A DNA stretch of 15,526 nt. It comes from Devosia sp. Lineage in GTDB: Bacteria > Pseudomonadota > Alphaproteobacteria > Rhizobiales > Devosiaceae. The stretch lies in NCBI GenBank assembly GCA_011322005.1, contig DROE01000163.1:1-15526 (forward strand). The letters run 5' to 3'. Position numbers and translations under genes: made by a program. This document shows, in pieces, positions 1 to 7,356 of this stretch. Within the stretch, counting starts at the first letter, position 1. The number at the start of each line of letters is the position of its first letter. The notes under the pieces are model-generated. The model saw only the letters and a list, made by a program, of their open reading frames with translations. It made no database searches and was not told where the DNA came from.

Positions 1-1
1 T

Positions 2-160
2 CCAATTCCCATGCTCGACGGCGGCCATCTGGTCTATTATCTGATTGAAGCCGCCAAGGGCAGACCGCTCAGCCAGCGCGTGCAGGAAATCGGTTTTCGG
101 TTCGGCCTGGCACTGGTGGGGACGCTGATGGTGTTCACGCTGATAAACGATATCTTCTGA
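2..160 (+). CDS. rseP: RIP metalloprotease RseP (site-2 protease), C-terminal fragment
   Basis: This is the last 52 codons of a gene that begins before the window. The frame reads PIPMLDGGHLVYYLIEAAKG and ends in TGA. The LDGGH segment is the conserved LDG motif of site-2 proteases, whose Asp is a zinc ligand of the intramembrane active site. It is followed by a last hydrophobic stretch (FGLALVGTLMVFTLI) that fits the C-terminal membrane segment. In the family, RseP/MmpA cuts membrane-bound anti-sigma factors and signal peptide remnants. Position directly before bamA is the usual proteobacterial order (cdsA-rseP-bamA). The HExxH motif lies outside the window, so activity cannot be judged. Confidence 0.9.
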   Translation, partial: PIPMLDGGHLVYYLIEAAKGRPLSQRVQEIGFRFGLALVGTLMVFTLINDIF

Positions 161-354
161 CCTCTGTTTCAGGCCGGTGTTGCGATTATGCAAACCGCCA
201 ATGTTTTGGTAACCCAAAGGCTTGTTGGCACTTGCTCTTGGTTAAAAAAAAGGTAAGACTGTGCATTGGAGTGGGCACCCGGAATCGCCTGCATGATTCT
301 ATGTGGTGTGTTTTCGGGTTTCGGGTAGATTACTTTAGGGCAGTTGAGGCAATT
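161..354 (+). other. rseP-bamA intergenic leader
   Basis: This 194-base gap lies between the rseP stop and the chosen bamA start. It is long enough for a promoter of its own for bamA. The best sigma70-like pair I see is TTGCTC (232-237) and TAAGAC (254-259) with a 16-base spacer, after which an A8 run is embedded; both boxes match poorly. The reading frame of bamA stays open back to 232, but nothing in that extension looks like protein. No terminator hairpin is evident behind rseP. Confidence 0.3.
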
Positions 355-2667
355 ATGATCCATCGAAATTTACTGCGTAGCATGGTTCTGGCGTTTGCGC
401 TGGTGCTCTTTTCTCCATTGACAGGAGTGGGTGTCGGTGTGTTTGGCGTTGAAGCTGCACAGGCCCAAACGGTGGTGCGCATAAATGTCAGTGGCAACCA
501 GAGGGTCGATGATGCGACTGTACGCTCCTTTCTCACCATCCGGGTGGGAGACGCAGCAACATCCAGCGCCATCCAGTCTTCCATCAACTCCCTCAACGCC
601 ACAGGTCTGTTCAGCAATGTGAGCGTGCGCTATTCGGGCGGCACGCTCAGCGTTTCGGTAAGCGAAAACCTGATCGTATCCTCGGTGCTGTTTGAGGGAA
701 ATCAGCGCTTTTCCGACGATCAGCTGGTGGCGATGGTCAACCTGGCCTCCCGCGGTACGTTTTCCGAAGCGCGGCTCGCTGCAGATGTGCGCTCGATTGA
801 ACTCGCCTACGAACAGGCCGGTTATACCGGCGTCAGCGTGACCTCCCGAACCGAGATTCTCGAGAACTCACGCATGCGGGTGGTGTTTGTCATTACCGAG
901 GGTGACAAGTCGGGGATTGCCGCGATCAATTTCACCGGCAACAACGCCTTTAGCGCCGGCACGCTCAAGGGTGTCATAAACACCTCAGAAACCCATCTGC
1001 TGAGCTGGTTGTTCAACGATGACAATCTGGACGAGGAAAAGCTTAACGCGGACAAAGAGCTTATTCGCATCTTTTATGCGAATCGGGGCTACCCGGATGC
1101 GCGGGTGCTTTCGGCCGTCGCCGAGTTTGACGCGGAGCGCAACGCCTATTTCATCAACTTTGCCATATCGGAGGGTGAATATTACACCTTTGGGACCATT
1201 GGTCTGGAAACAAGTATTGCCGGGCTGGATTCCGAAGCGCTCAAGAGCAGCATCCGCACCTATGAGGGTGCCGTGTATTCGCGCCGCGACCTGCAAGCTT
1301 CCGTTGAGGACATCGCCTATCGCGCCACCGGACAGGGATTTGCCTTTGCCGATGTGCGGCCCCGCCTGGACAGGGACATCGCAAACAAGGTGTTCAACGT
1401 TACCTATCTGGTTGACCAGGGACCACGCGTCTATGTGGAACGCATCAACATTCTGGGCAACACCAAAACCCGCGACTTCGTTATCCGCCGGGCTCTGGAT
1501 TTTGCCGAAGGCGATCCGTTCAACCGTTCCATGGTGACCCGGGGCAAGGGAGCTATTGAAGAGTTGGACTTCTTCTCTTCCGTCAACGTGACCACTCAGC
1601 GCGGAAGCGCGCCTGACAAGGTGATCCTGACTATTGCGGTTGTTGAAAAGTCAACCGGTGACTATGGGTTTACAGCCGGCTACTCCAGTACTGAGGGTAT
1701 TCTGGGAGAGGTTTCGCTGACCGAGAGGAACTTCCTGGGCCGGGGCCAGTATCTCAGAATTGCGGTGGGCGCCACAACAGCGGGGCAGACCTATGACCTG
1801 TCCTTCACCGAACCCCGCTTCATGGGTCTCAAGGTTTCCGCCGGGGTGGATGTTTACAAGCGGATTGCAGATGAAACAACGACAAGTTTCTTTGGTTCCG
1901 ATGCAACTGGCGGACAGCTTCGTTTCGGAGTTCCAATTACAGAGGAAATCAATGCCAATCTGATGGCGGGCTTTGAGACAAAGTCGTTCGTTGATTCCGA
2001 TCCCACGGATTCCAACGTGGTCGTTGATGGCAGCACTCTGAACAAGGCGTTTGTCGGGTATAGTCTGGTCTTTAACAATCTCGACCGGCAGATCAGCCCG
2101 ACGAGCGGGTTCATTGCAAATCTGAGCCAGCAATATGTCGGCTGGGATCACAACTTCATTCGTACCGAGGCCAGGGCCAGGTATTTTATTCCGGTCATTC
2201 AGGATTCCGGCATTGTTGCCAGTGTTCGCGGGCAGGCCGGCATAATCAACGACCTGAGCGGGGCGGGTGTGAATCCGACGGAGGCGTTTGTCAAGGGACC
2301 GAATCTTGTTCGGGGTTTTGCCGCGGGGGGCATGGGACCACGGGCTGCCAATGGCGAAAACCTTGGCGCGACCATGTTTGCGGGAATTTCGGCAGAGCTT
2401 GAGTTCCCAATTCCGGTGCTGCCTGAAAACTATGGTATTCGCGGCGCCGTCTGGGCAGATGTGGGCTATGTTGGCGGCGTTCCGGCGTCTGTTGCTCCCG
2501 CTTTGGTCGCCAGTGGCACAACGCAGCCGGTCCGGGCTTCGGTCGGTGCTTCGCTCATCTGGAATTCTCCGTTCGGTCCCCTTCGGGGCGATGTGGCCCA
2601 GGTGTTGCAGCAGGACGCCGGGGATACTACGCAGGTGTTCCAGTTTACAATTTCAACCTTGCTCTAG
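355..2667 (+). CDS. bamA: Outer membrane protein assembly factor BamA
   Basis: BamA is the core Omp85 protein of the BAM complex, which folds beta-barrel proteins into the outer membrane. The 770-residue product has a Sec signal peptide (basic start MIHRNLLRS, hydrophobic core, cleavage expected after AQA at residue 37). A run of POTRA domains follows (about residues 38-385, first strand VVRINVSGNQRVDD, with repeats of the type GNxxxSxxxL). The C-terminal Omp85 barrel covers about 410-770. The barrel lid motif VRGF is at 652-655. I chose ATG 355 over the longer open frame from 232 because it creates the signal peptide at the very N-terminus and has GAGG five bases upstream (346-349). Length is typical for alphaproteobacteria. 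The last residues are FQFTISTLL, so the chain ends in Leu and not the usual Phe or Trp. lpxD follows after a hairpin. Confidence 0.96.
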   Translation: MIHRNLLRSMVLAFALVLFSPLTGVGVGVFGVEAAQAQTVVRINVSGNQRVDDATVRSFLTIRVGDAATSSAIQSSINSLNATGLFSNVSVRYSGGTLSVSVSENLIVSSVLFEGNQRFSDDQLVAMVNLASRGTFSEARLAADVRSIELAYEQAGYTGVSVTSRTEILENSRMRVVFVITEGDKSGIAAINFTGNNAFSAGTLKGVINTSETHLLSWLFNDDNLDEEKLNADKELIRIFYANRGYPDARVLSAVAEFDAERNAYFINFAISEGEYYTFGTIGLETSIAGLDSEALKSSIRTYEGAVYSRRDLQASVEDIAYRATGQGFAFADVRPRLDRDIANKVFNVTYLVDQGPRVYVERINILGNTKTRDFVIRRALDFAEGDPFNRSMVTRGKGAIEELDFFSSVNVTTQRGSAPDKVILTIAVVEKSTGDYGFTAGYSSTEGILGEVSLTERNFLGRGQYLRIAVGATTAGQTYDLSFTEPRFMGLKVSAGVDVYKRIADETTTSFFGSDATGGQLRFGVPITEEINANLMAGFETKSFVDSDPTDSNVVVDGSTLNKAFVGYSLVFNNLDRQISPTSGFIANLSQQYVGWDHNFIRTEARARYFIPVIQDSGIVASVRGQAGIINDLSGAGVNPTEAFVKGPNLVRGFAAGGMGPRAANGENLGATMFAGISAELEFPIPVLPENYGIRGAVWADVGYVGGVPASVAPALVASGTTQPVRASVGASLIWNSPFGPLRGDVAQVLQQDAGDTTQVFQFTISTLL

Positions 2668-2692
2668 CGGCAATGGCATGAAACATTGTTGG

Positions 2693-2727
2693 GGCCGCGG
2701 CGCTGTTTCGTGCCGCGGCCTGTTTGT
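2693..2727 (+). terminator. GC-rich hairpin with T-rich tail between bamA and lpxD
   Basis: The arms are GGCCGCGGC (2693-2701) and GCCGCGGCC (2712-2720), a perfect 9-bp stem. It extends by a G-T and a C-G pair to a 6-base loop (TGTTTC). TGTTTGT follows at 2721-2727. This resembles a Rho-independent terminator, though the T tract is interrupted by G's. It lies 25 bases after the bamA stop and 14 bases before the lpxD start, so it may separate bamA from the lipid A genes, attenuate read-through, or protect a processed 3' end. Confidence 0.6.
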
Positions 2728-2741
2728 ATGAGCGGCGCACA

Positions 2742-3770
2742 ATGGTAGATTTTCGTTTCTTCAGGCCGATCGGGGCCAGAACACTCCTCCAGATATTGGA
2801 AGCGATTGGTGAGGATGGCCTTCTGCTCCCCCCCGAGGGGGCTGAAACCGTTATTTCCAACATTGAAGAGTTGAGTGTTGCCTGTTCGGGTGACCTGAGC
2901 CTGGCGGCCAAGAAGTCCTATGGCAAAGCACTGTCAGCCACCCGGGCCAGCGCTGTGTTTGTCAGCGAGGAGTTGTTGGAACTGGTGCCGCCGGGATGTG
3001 TTGCCTTGTGCGTCGGGGATCCGCACCTGAGTTTCGTGCAGGCAATGAATTTTCTCTTCCCCGAAAAAGGATATATGACAGCCCTACGTCCCAAGGACGA
3101 AGGTGCGGGTGAGCCTGCGCTGGAGGAGAATGTGGAGGTTGGTGCCAACGTGGTCATCGGATCGGGCGCGCAGATCGGCAGAGGTACACAGATTGGACCA
3201 AACTCCGTAATCGGTCCGAACGTGACCATTGGCCGCGACACAAGGATAGGTGCAAATGTGACGCTGGAATGCGCAATGATCGGGGACAACGTGAATATCA
3301 GCGCCGGTGTCCGGGTGGGGACAGAGGGGTTCGGATGGCTTGATCATGGAAAAAGCAATACCAAGATACCTCAACTGGGGCGAGTTATCATACAATCCGG
3401 GGTGAGCGTGGGCGCCAATGCAACCATCGACCGGGGGGCGTTGAGTGATACTGTTTTGGGCGAGGGCACAAAGATCGACAATCTGGTTCAGATCGGGCAC
3501 AATTGTCATTTGGGACGCAATTGCCTTATTGCTGCTACGACCGGGTTGTCAGGTGGGACGATTGTGGGCGACAGTGTGCTCATGGGCGGGGGGGTGGGGA
3601 CCTCCGGCCATTTACGCATAGGTGCGAATTCTGTTGTTCACGGCCGGGCGGCGGTGACCAAGGACTGGCCGGAAAAATCCATGCTGGCGGGGGCGCCTGC
3701 GCAGGATATCAGGGATTTCTGGAGGGAACTGGCGGTTGTTCGCCGATTGGCAAAAGGAGGTAAGCAGTGA
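2742..3770 (+). CDS. lpxD: UDP-3-O-(3-hydroxyacyl)glucosamine N-acyltransferase LpxD
   Basis: LpxD adds the second hydroxyacyl chain, from acyl-ACP, to the amino group of UDP-3-O-acylglucosamine in the cytoplasm; this is the third step of lipid A synthesis. The 342-residue product has an N-terminal uridine-binding domain (about 1-110). A left-handed beta-helix of hexapeptide repeats follows (about 125-305: VGANVVIG, IGPNSVIG, IGRDTRIG and so on), then a C-terminal helix. The expected catalytic His is H253 in VQIGHNCHLG, matching E. coli H239. I chose ATG 2742; an in-frame TTG at 2724 would add six residues and start only 4 bases after the hairpin stem. A weak Shine-Dalgarno-like GAGCGG (2730-2735) precedes the ATG. 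The stop overlaps the start of fabZ. Confidence 0.95.
   Translation: MVDFRFFRPIGARTLLQILEAIGEDGLLLPPEGAETVISNIEELSVACSGDLSLAAKKSYGKALSATRASAVFVSEELLELVPPGCVALCVGDPHLSFVQAMNFLFPEKGYMTALRPKDEGAGEPALEENVEVGANVVIGSGAQIGRGTQIGPNSVIGPNVTIGRDTRIGANVTLECAMIGDNVNISAGVRVGTEGFGWLDHGKSNTKIPQLGRVIIQSGVSVGANATIDRGALSDTVLGEGTKIDNLVQIGHNCHLGRNCLIAATTGLSGGTIVGDSVLMGGGVGTSGHLRIGANSVVHGRAAVTKDWPEKSMLAGAPAQDIRDFWRELAVVRRLAKGGKQ
3755..3761 (+). promoter_or_regulatory. Strong ribosome binding site for fabZ
   Basis: AGGAGGT lies at 3755-3761, inside the last codons of lpxD and five bases before the GTG start of fabZ. It decides the fabZ start and compensates for the non-ATG codon. It is the strongest Shine-Dalgarno match among the lipid A genes here. 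Confidence 0.85.
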
Positions 3771-4261
3771 GTTTGGATAGTTTGCAGATGGAAGAAAACC
3801 AGCGGCGCGTGTTCACATCGCTCAACATCCAGGATTTGCTTGATTGCCTGCCTCATCGTTATCCGTTTTTGATGCTGGACAAGATCATCAACATCCAAGG
3901 TGACGAGAGAGCAACCGGCATCAAGAATGTTTCCATCAACGAACCCATTTTTCAAGGTCATTTTCCGGGAAACCCGGTTTTTCCCGGTGTGTTGATTATT
4001 GAAGGCATGGCGCAAACAGCCGGGGCCATTGTTATTGCGGCGGAGCGCGAGAAGGGCGCGAACCACCTTGTCTACATGCTGACGATCGACAAAGCAAAGT
4101 TCCGCAAACCCGCGGTACCCGGCGACATGCTTGAGTACCATATCGAAAAGGTTCAGCGCCGGCGCAATGTGGGCCGCTACAAAGCGACTGCAATGGTTGG
4201 TGATGTGGTCGTGGCCGAGGCTGAGATAGGCGCGATGATCGTTGAACAATCTGCGGACTGA
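3767..4261 (+). CDS. fabZ: 3-hydroxyacyl-[acyl-carrier-protein] dehydratase FabZ
   Basis: FabZ dehydrates (3R)-hydroxyacyl-ACP to trans-2-enoyl-ACP in type II fatty acid synthesis. It therefore competes with LpxA and LpxD for the same hydroxyacyl-ACP pool. The 164-residue product has a hot-dog fold with the family motif PHRYPFLMLDK (29-39). The catalytic His is H65 in GHFPGNP and the catalytic Glu is E79 in FPGVLIIEGMAQ, 14 residues apart as in other FabZ enzymes. GTG at 3767 is the start: it overlaps the lpxD stop as GTGA and has AGGAGGT just upstream, which suggests translational coupling. The N-terminus is about 15-20 residues longer than the shortest FabZ proteins. A 71-base gap without a clear signal separates it from lpxA. 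Confidence 0.95.
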   Translation: MSLDSLQMEENQRRVFTSLNIQDLLDCLPHRYPFLMLDKIINIQGDERATGIKNVSINEPIFQGHFPGNPVFPGVLIIEGMAQTAGAIVIAAEREKGANHLVYMLTIDKAKFRKPAVPGDMLEYHIEKVQRRRNVGRYKATAMVGDVVVAEAEIGAMIVEQSAD

Positions 4262-4320
4262 ACGGATCCGGCAAATATGTCTGCACCCGCATTTGTGGAT
4301 TCCCACGCAAACAGCAGTTT

Positions 4321-4325
4321 TGAGG
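4321..4325 (+). promoter_or_regulatory. Ribosome binding site for lpxA
   Basis: TGAGG at 4321-4325 sits seven bases before the TTG start of lpxA. Its TGA is also an in-frame stop that rules out any earlier lpxA start, which leaves the TTG at 4333 as the only sensible initiation codon. Confidence 0.6.
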
Positions 4326-4332
4326 TTTCAGT

Positions 4333-5142
4333 TTGGGCTCGGTAAATATCCATCCAACAGCGATTGTGAGTGAAGAAGCCATTCTTGGTGATGGTGTGGC
4401 TGTTGGGCCCTACTGCATGGTAGGCGCCGGAGTCGTGCTCAAAGACAATGTCGAACTGGTTTCCCATGTGTGTGTTGCCGGAAACACCAGCATCGGGGAG
4501 GCAACCAAAATATATCCTTTTGCCTCGATTGGCCACTCTCCCCAGGACCTGAAATATCACGGGGAGGACAGCTGGCTCAAGATTGGCGCCAGATGCACTA
4601 TCCGTGAAAATGTCACAGTCAATCCGGGTACCCAGGGCGGAGGCATGGAGACAAAGGTTGGGGATGACTGTCTGCTGATGGCAAACTCCCATGTGGCCCA
4701 CGACTGTCGACTGGGTGACCATGTTATTCTGGCCAACTATGTGGGCGTTGCCGGGCATGCCATAATAGAGGACTATGTGACTTTCGGGGGGATCTGTGTT
4801 GTGCGTCAGCACGTGCGCGTTGGTGCCCATGCCTTTGTCGGTGCGCAAAGCATGGTCGATGGGGATGTCATTCCTTACGGCATGGCGGTTGGAAACCGGG
4901 CGCGCCTTGCCGGGCTCAACCTGGTGGGGTTGAAGCGGCGCAAGTTTGATCGCGAAGGCATCCATGCGCTTCGAACCGCCTACAGGATGATTTTTTCAAC
5001 CGAAGGCACCTTTCGCGAACGGGTGAAGGACGCCGCGGAACTTTTTGATGCAAACGATCTGGTCCAGGATGTGGTGAGCTTCCTGAACAAGGCGTCCGGG
5101 CGCGCTATCTGCATGCCGCGCAACGGATCCAGTGGCGACTAG
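4333..5142 (+). CDS. lpxA: Acyl-ACP--UDP-N-acetylglucosamine O-acyltransferase LpxA
   Basis: LpxA catalyses the first, reversible step of lipid A synthesis: transfer of a 3-hydroxyacyl chain from ACP to the 3-OH of UDP-GlcNAc. The 269-residue product starts with the typical IHPTAIV and continues as a left-handed beta-helix (about 5-190), ending in a helical domain. The catalytic His is H123 in SHVAHDCRLGDH, equivalent to E. coli H125. QDLKYHGE (71-78) is the conserved substrate-binding segment. The start is TTG 4333: an in-frame TGA at 4321 blocks anything upstream, and no ATG or GTG occurs before the conserved IHPTAIV. lpxI begins at the base after its stop codon. Confidence 0.95.
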   Translation: MGSVNIHPTAIVSEEAILGDGVAVGPYCMVGAGVVLKDNVELVSHVCVAGNTSIGEATKIYPFASIGHSPQDLKYHGEDSWLKIGARCTIRENVTVNPGTQGGGMETKVGDDCLLMANSHVAHDCRLGDHVILANYVGVAGHAIIEDYVTFGGICVVRQHVRVGAHAFVGAQSMVDGDVIPYGMAVGNRARLAGLNLVGLKRRKFDREGIHALRTAYRMIFSTEGTFRERVKDAAELFDANDLVQDVVSFLNKASGRAICMPRNGSSGD

Positions 5143-5964
5143 ATGCAGAACCGATTGTCGGTATTGGCCGGTGAGGGGCAACTGGTAACGGACACGCTTG
5201 CACAGGCCGCCACAGCGGGTTTTGATGTTCAGGTGCTGTCTTTGACCGCTCGTACCGACCTGAGCGACTGGGCGCCGGTCAAATGTTCGCTGAACAACCC
5301 CATTGGCATTATTTTGACACTTCGCGCCTTTAAGACGACTCACATCTGCATGGTTGGCGGACTTAAGGTTTCCGACAAACAACGCGCGGGATTGTTCGGC
5401 CTCCTGCACAGGAAATCAAAGAAAAAAAGGAACAGCGGCGACACGGGACTTTCCAGACTGATCGGCGCTTTGGAGTTAACCACGGGGGCAAAAGTCATCG
5501 GTGTGCAGGAACTGTTACCAGATATTGTTGCCCAGCCCGGGTTGAACGCAGGCCCCAGACTGAGCACAGAGGTTTTGGCGCACTGTGAGCATGCCCTTGC
5601 GTGCGCGCGCCAGATCGGCGCTCTCGATATCGGTCAGGCCGTTGTTGCGGCGGGCATGCGTATTGTGGGCGCCGAGGACATTGGGGGAACCGACGCACTG
5701 ATAGCGCGCATCGGCCGCTACAGAGCCGATGGCTTGACGGGCGATGGCACGACCCCTCTGATACTGGCCAAGGCAAAGAAACCCGAACAGCCGGCCAGCG
5801 TTGACCTGCCTGCAATTGGCCCCGATACGGTTCGCGCCGCAAGCGCTGCTGGTATTTCCGTGGTTGTGATCGAGGCCGGCGGCACCCTGCTGATCGACAA
5901 AGCCAACCTGTTTGCTCAAGCGGAAGCGCTGGGGGTTTCAATTCTTGCCATCGGGGAGGTCTGA
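5143..5964 (+). CDS. lpxI: UDP-2,3-diacylglucosamine pyrophosphatase LpxI
   Basis: LpxI hydrolyses UDP-2,3-diacylglucosamine to lipid X (2,3-diacylglucosamine 1-phosphate) and UMP. It replaces the unrelated LpxH in many alphaproteobacteria. The 273-residue product has the family features: N-terminal LSVLAGEGQL, central AEDIGGTDALIARIG (177-191), and C-terminal VDLPAIGPDTV (220-230) with VVIEAGGTLLID. D221 in DLPAIGP is probably the metal-binding Asp described for the Caulobacter enzyme, but that match is from memory. The ATG directly abuts the TAG of lpxA and no good Shine-Dalgarno is seen, so translation probably depends on ribosomes finishing lpxA. A Lys/Arg-rich patch (HRKSKKKRN, 89-97) lies in the N-terminal half. 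lpxB follows with no gap. Confidence 0.93.
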   Translation: MQNRLSVLAGEGQLVTDTLAQAATAGFDVQVLSLTARTDLSDWAPVKCSLNNPIGIILTLRAFKTTHICMVGGLKVSDKQRAGLFGLLHRKSKKKRNSGDTGLSRLIGALELTTGAKVIGVQELLPDIVAQPGLNAGPRLSTEVLAHCEHALACARQIGALDIGQAVVAAGMRIVGAEDIGGTDALIARIGRYRADGLTGDGTTPLILAKAKKPEQPASVDLPAIGPDTVRAASAAGISVVVIEAGGTLLIDKANLFAQAEALGVSILAIGEV

Positions 5965-7101
5965 ATGGAGCCGTTGCGAGTTTTTGTCATTGCTGGTGAA
6001 GCCTCCGGCGATCAGATTGGCGCCGACCTGATTGCGCGCCTGAAAACACATACCCCCCTGGAGGTGGCCGGTGTTGGCGGAAAAGCAATGGCAGGCCAAG
6101 GCCTGCGCAGCCTGTTTCCGATTGCGGACCTTTCTGTCATGGGGGTAGTGGATGTGCTCGCCAGACTGCCGTTTCTCCTTTGGCGGCTTTATCAATGCCT
6201 GCGTGCCGTGCTGAAATTCGATCCCGATATTGTGGTGCTCATCGACTCCCAGGAATTCAGTCATCTGCTGGCGCGCCGGTTGAGAAAGCGGGGGTTCTCA
6301 AAGCCTATTTTGCTTTATGTTGCACCGACCGTGTGGGTCTATAAACCTGAGCGGGCGGCGAAGATCCGGGACCTGTATGACGAGGTTCTGGCGATTTTGC
6401 CGTTTGAGCCTTCCTTAATGTCCAAGCTTGGAGGGCCGGATACCAGTTTTGTCGGACATCCGGCATTGCCCGAGGGCAGTGTGCTCAACGATGGGCGGGA
6501 GAAGAAATATGTTGCCCTTTTGCCCGGAAGCCGCGTGGGGGAACTTAAACGGCATCTGAAAATGTTTGGCGAAGTTGCCGGAAAGATACACCAAAACCAC
6601 CCCGAACTGGAATTTTTTGTTCCGACACTGGACTATCTGGAAGGCTACCTGGGTGCGTCCAGCGCGAAGTGGGGCGTGCCGGTGCGTATCGTTGCCGACC
6701 GCGTGGAGCGCGATGCACTTTACCAACAGACGAAGATTGCCCTGGTGGTTTCCGGGACGGCAACCCTGGAGTTGGCCTTCTCGGGCGTACCCATGGTGGT
6801 GACCTATGTTATGGATGCGGCCCAGGCGCGGGTGCGCCGCCGCCTTGACATCAAACATATAAGCCTGCCCAACATCATCCTTGACGAGAGCCTGGTGCCG
6901 GAGCTTCTGCTTGAAAAACCGGATGAGGAGGCCCTTTTTGCGGAGGCGCAGAAGTTGCTGAACTATCCCCAAACCGCGCAGAAGCAGATAAAGGGCTTTG
7001 TGCGCATGACCAAGAAAATGCGCTCGGGTATGGCTGACTTTCCCCGGCAGGACCCGGGCGAACGTGTGCTGTTTCATGCCGGACAAGCTTCAACGAAGTG
7101 A
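5965..7101 (+). CDS. lpxB: Lipid-A-disaccharide synthase LpxB
   Basis: LpxB is the GT19 glycosyltransferase that joins UDP-2,3-diacylglucosamine to lipid X, giving the beta-1,6 disaccharide of lipid A at the inner face of the inner membrane. The 378-residue product is normal in length (E. coli about 382). It shows the N-terminal VFVIAGEASGDQIGADLI (AGEASGD at 10-16), YVAPTVWVYKPERA, the LLPGSRVGELKRH phosphate-binding region and the late VVSGTATLELAFSGVPMVV. ATG 5965 follows the lpxI TGA directly, with GGGAGGT just upstream inside lpxI. It is the last gene of the lipid A run. No convincing terminator follows; the next feature is the IS630 element. Confidence 0.95.
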   Translation: MEPLRVFVIAGEASGDQIGADLIARLKTHTPLEVAGVGGKAMAGQGLRSLFPIADLSVMGVVDVLARLPFLLWRLYQCLRAVLKFDPDIVVLIDSQEFSHLLARRLRKRGFSKPILLYVAPTVWVYKPERAAKIRDLYDEVLAILPFEPSLMSKLGGPDTSFVGHPALPEGSVLNDGREKKYVALLPGSRVGELKRHLKMFGEVAGKIHQNHPELEFFVPTLDYLEGYLGASSAKWGVPVRIVADRVERDALYQQTKIALVVSGTATLELAFSGVPMVVTYVMDAAQARVRRRLDIKHISLPNIILDESLVPELLLEKPDEEALFAEAQKLLNYPQTAQKQIKGFVRMTKKMRSGMADFPRQDPGERVLFHAGQASTK

Positions 7102-7277
7102 AACCGGGGCCCACTTTGCCTGGAAACGCTTGCAGGATATGGCCAGTTTACCCCGCTGATGCGTTGCAGGCATTTGAAAACCAGCCTGCCGGCGCGAGGC
7201 GCAATATCGGGGTTTCCCGCATGCCTGTGCCTGTTATGCGAACAAATTGGCTCATACCATTGTAACCCTGTTTAGGG
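7102..7277. other. Non-coding stretch after lpxB
   Basis: No gene is supported here. Two small inverted repeats occur: GCAGGC / GCCTGC (loop about 12 bases) near 7160-7190, and CGCAT / ATGCG near 7219-7241. Neither has a T tract. CCCTGTTTAGGG near 7267-7278 could form a 4-bp stem. Before the IS insertion this stretch was the space between the convergent genes lpxB and gltA. Confidence 0.4.
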
Positions 7278-7309
7278 GGCCGTGAACCGCTCTAGAGCGG
7301 TTTTCGGCC
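7278..7309. repeat. 32-nt near-palindrome across the left IS junction
   Basis: Left arm 7278-7293 and right arm 7294-7309 pair at 14 of 16 positions, with the core AACCGCTCTAGAGCGGTT perfect over 18 nt (7285-7302). The centre is exactly the TA dinucleotide (7293-7294) where the IS630 element begins. The right arm is IS sequence and the left arm is flank, so the flank looks like a reversed IS end. Confidence 0.85.
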
Positions 7310-7318
7310 TGACTGAAT
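7295..7318 (+). repeat. Left terminal inverted repeat of the IS630 element
   Basis: It reads GAGCGGTTTTCGGCCTGACT and continues to 7318. Compared with the right end read inward, 14 of 24 positions agree without gaps: GAGC, then TT, CG, GAC and GAA blocks. Confidence 0.65.
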
Positions 7319-7356
7319 CAAAAATGGTTCCCTTTTTGGCACTTTTCTGATTCAAG

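Noticed and set aside
232..354. Longer BamA N-terminus from 232
   Set aside because: It would place 41 unconserved residues before the signal peptide. ATG 355 has GAGG five bases upstream and gives a normal signal peptide.
2724..2741. lpxD start at TTG 2724
   Set aside because: It lies right behind the hairpin stem with no ribosome binding site; ATG 2742 fits the family N-terminus better.
4177..4965. 262-codon minus-strand frame over fabZ and lpxA
   Set aside because: It is antisense to two recognised enzymes and its composition shows no recognisable protein.
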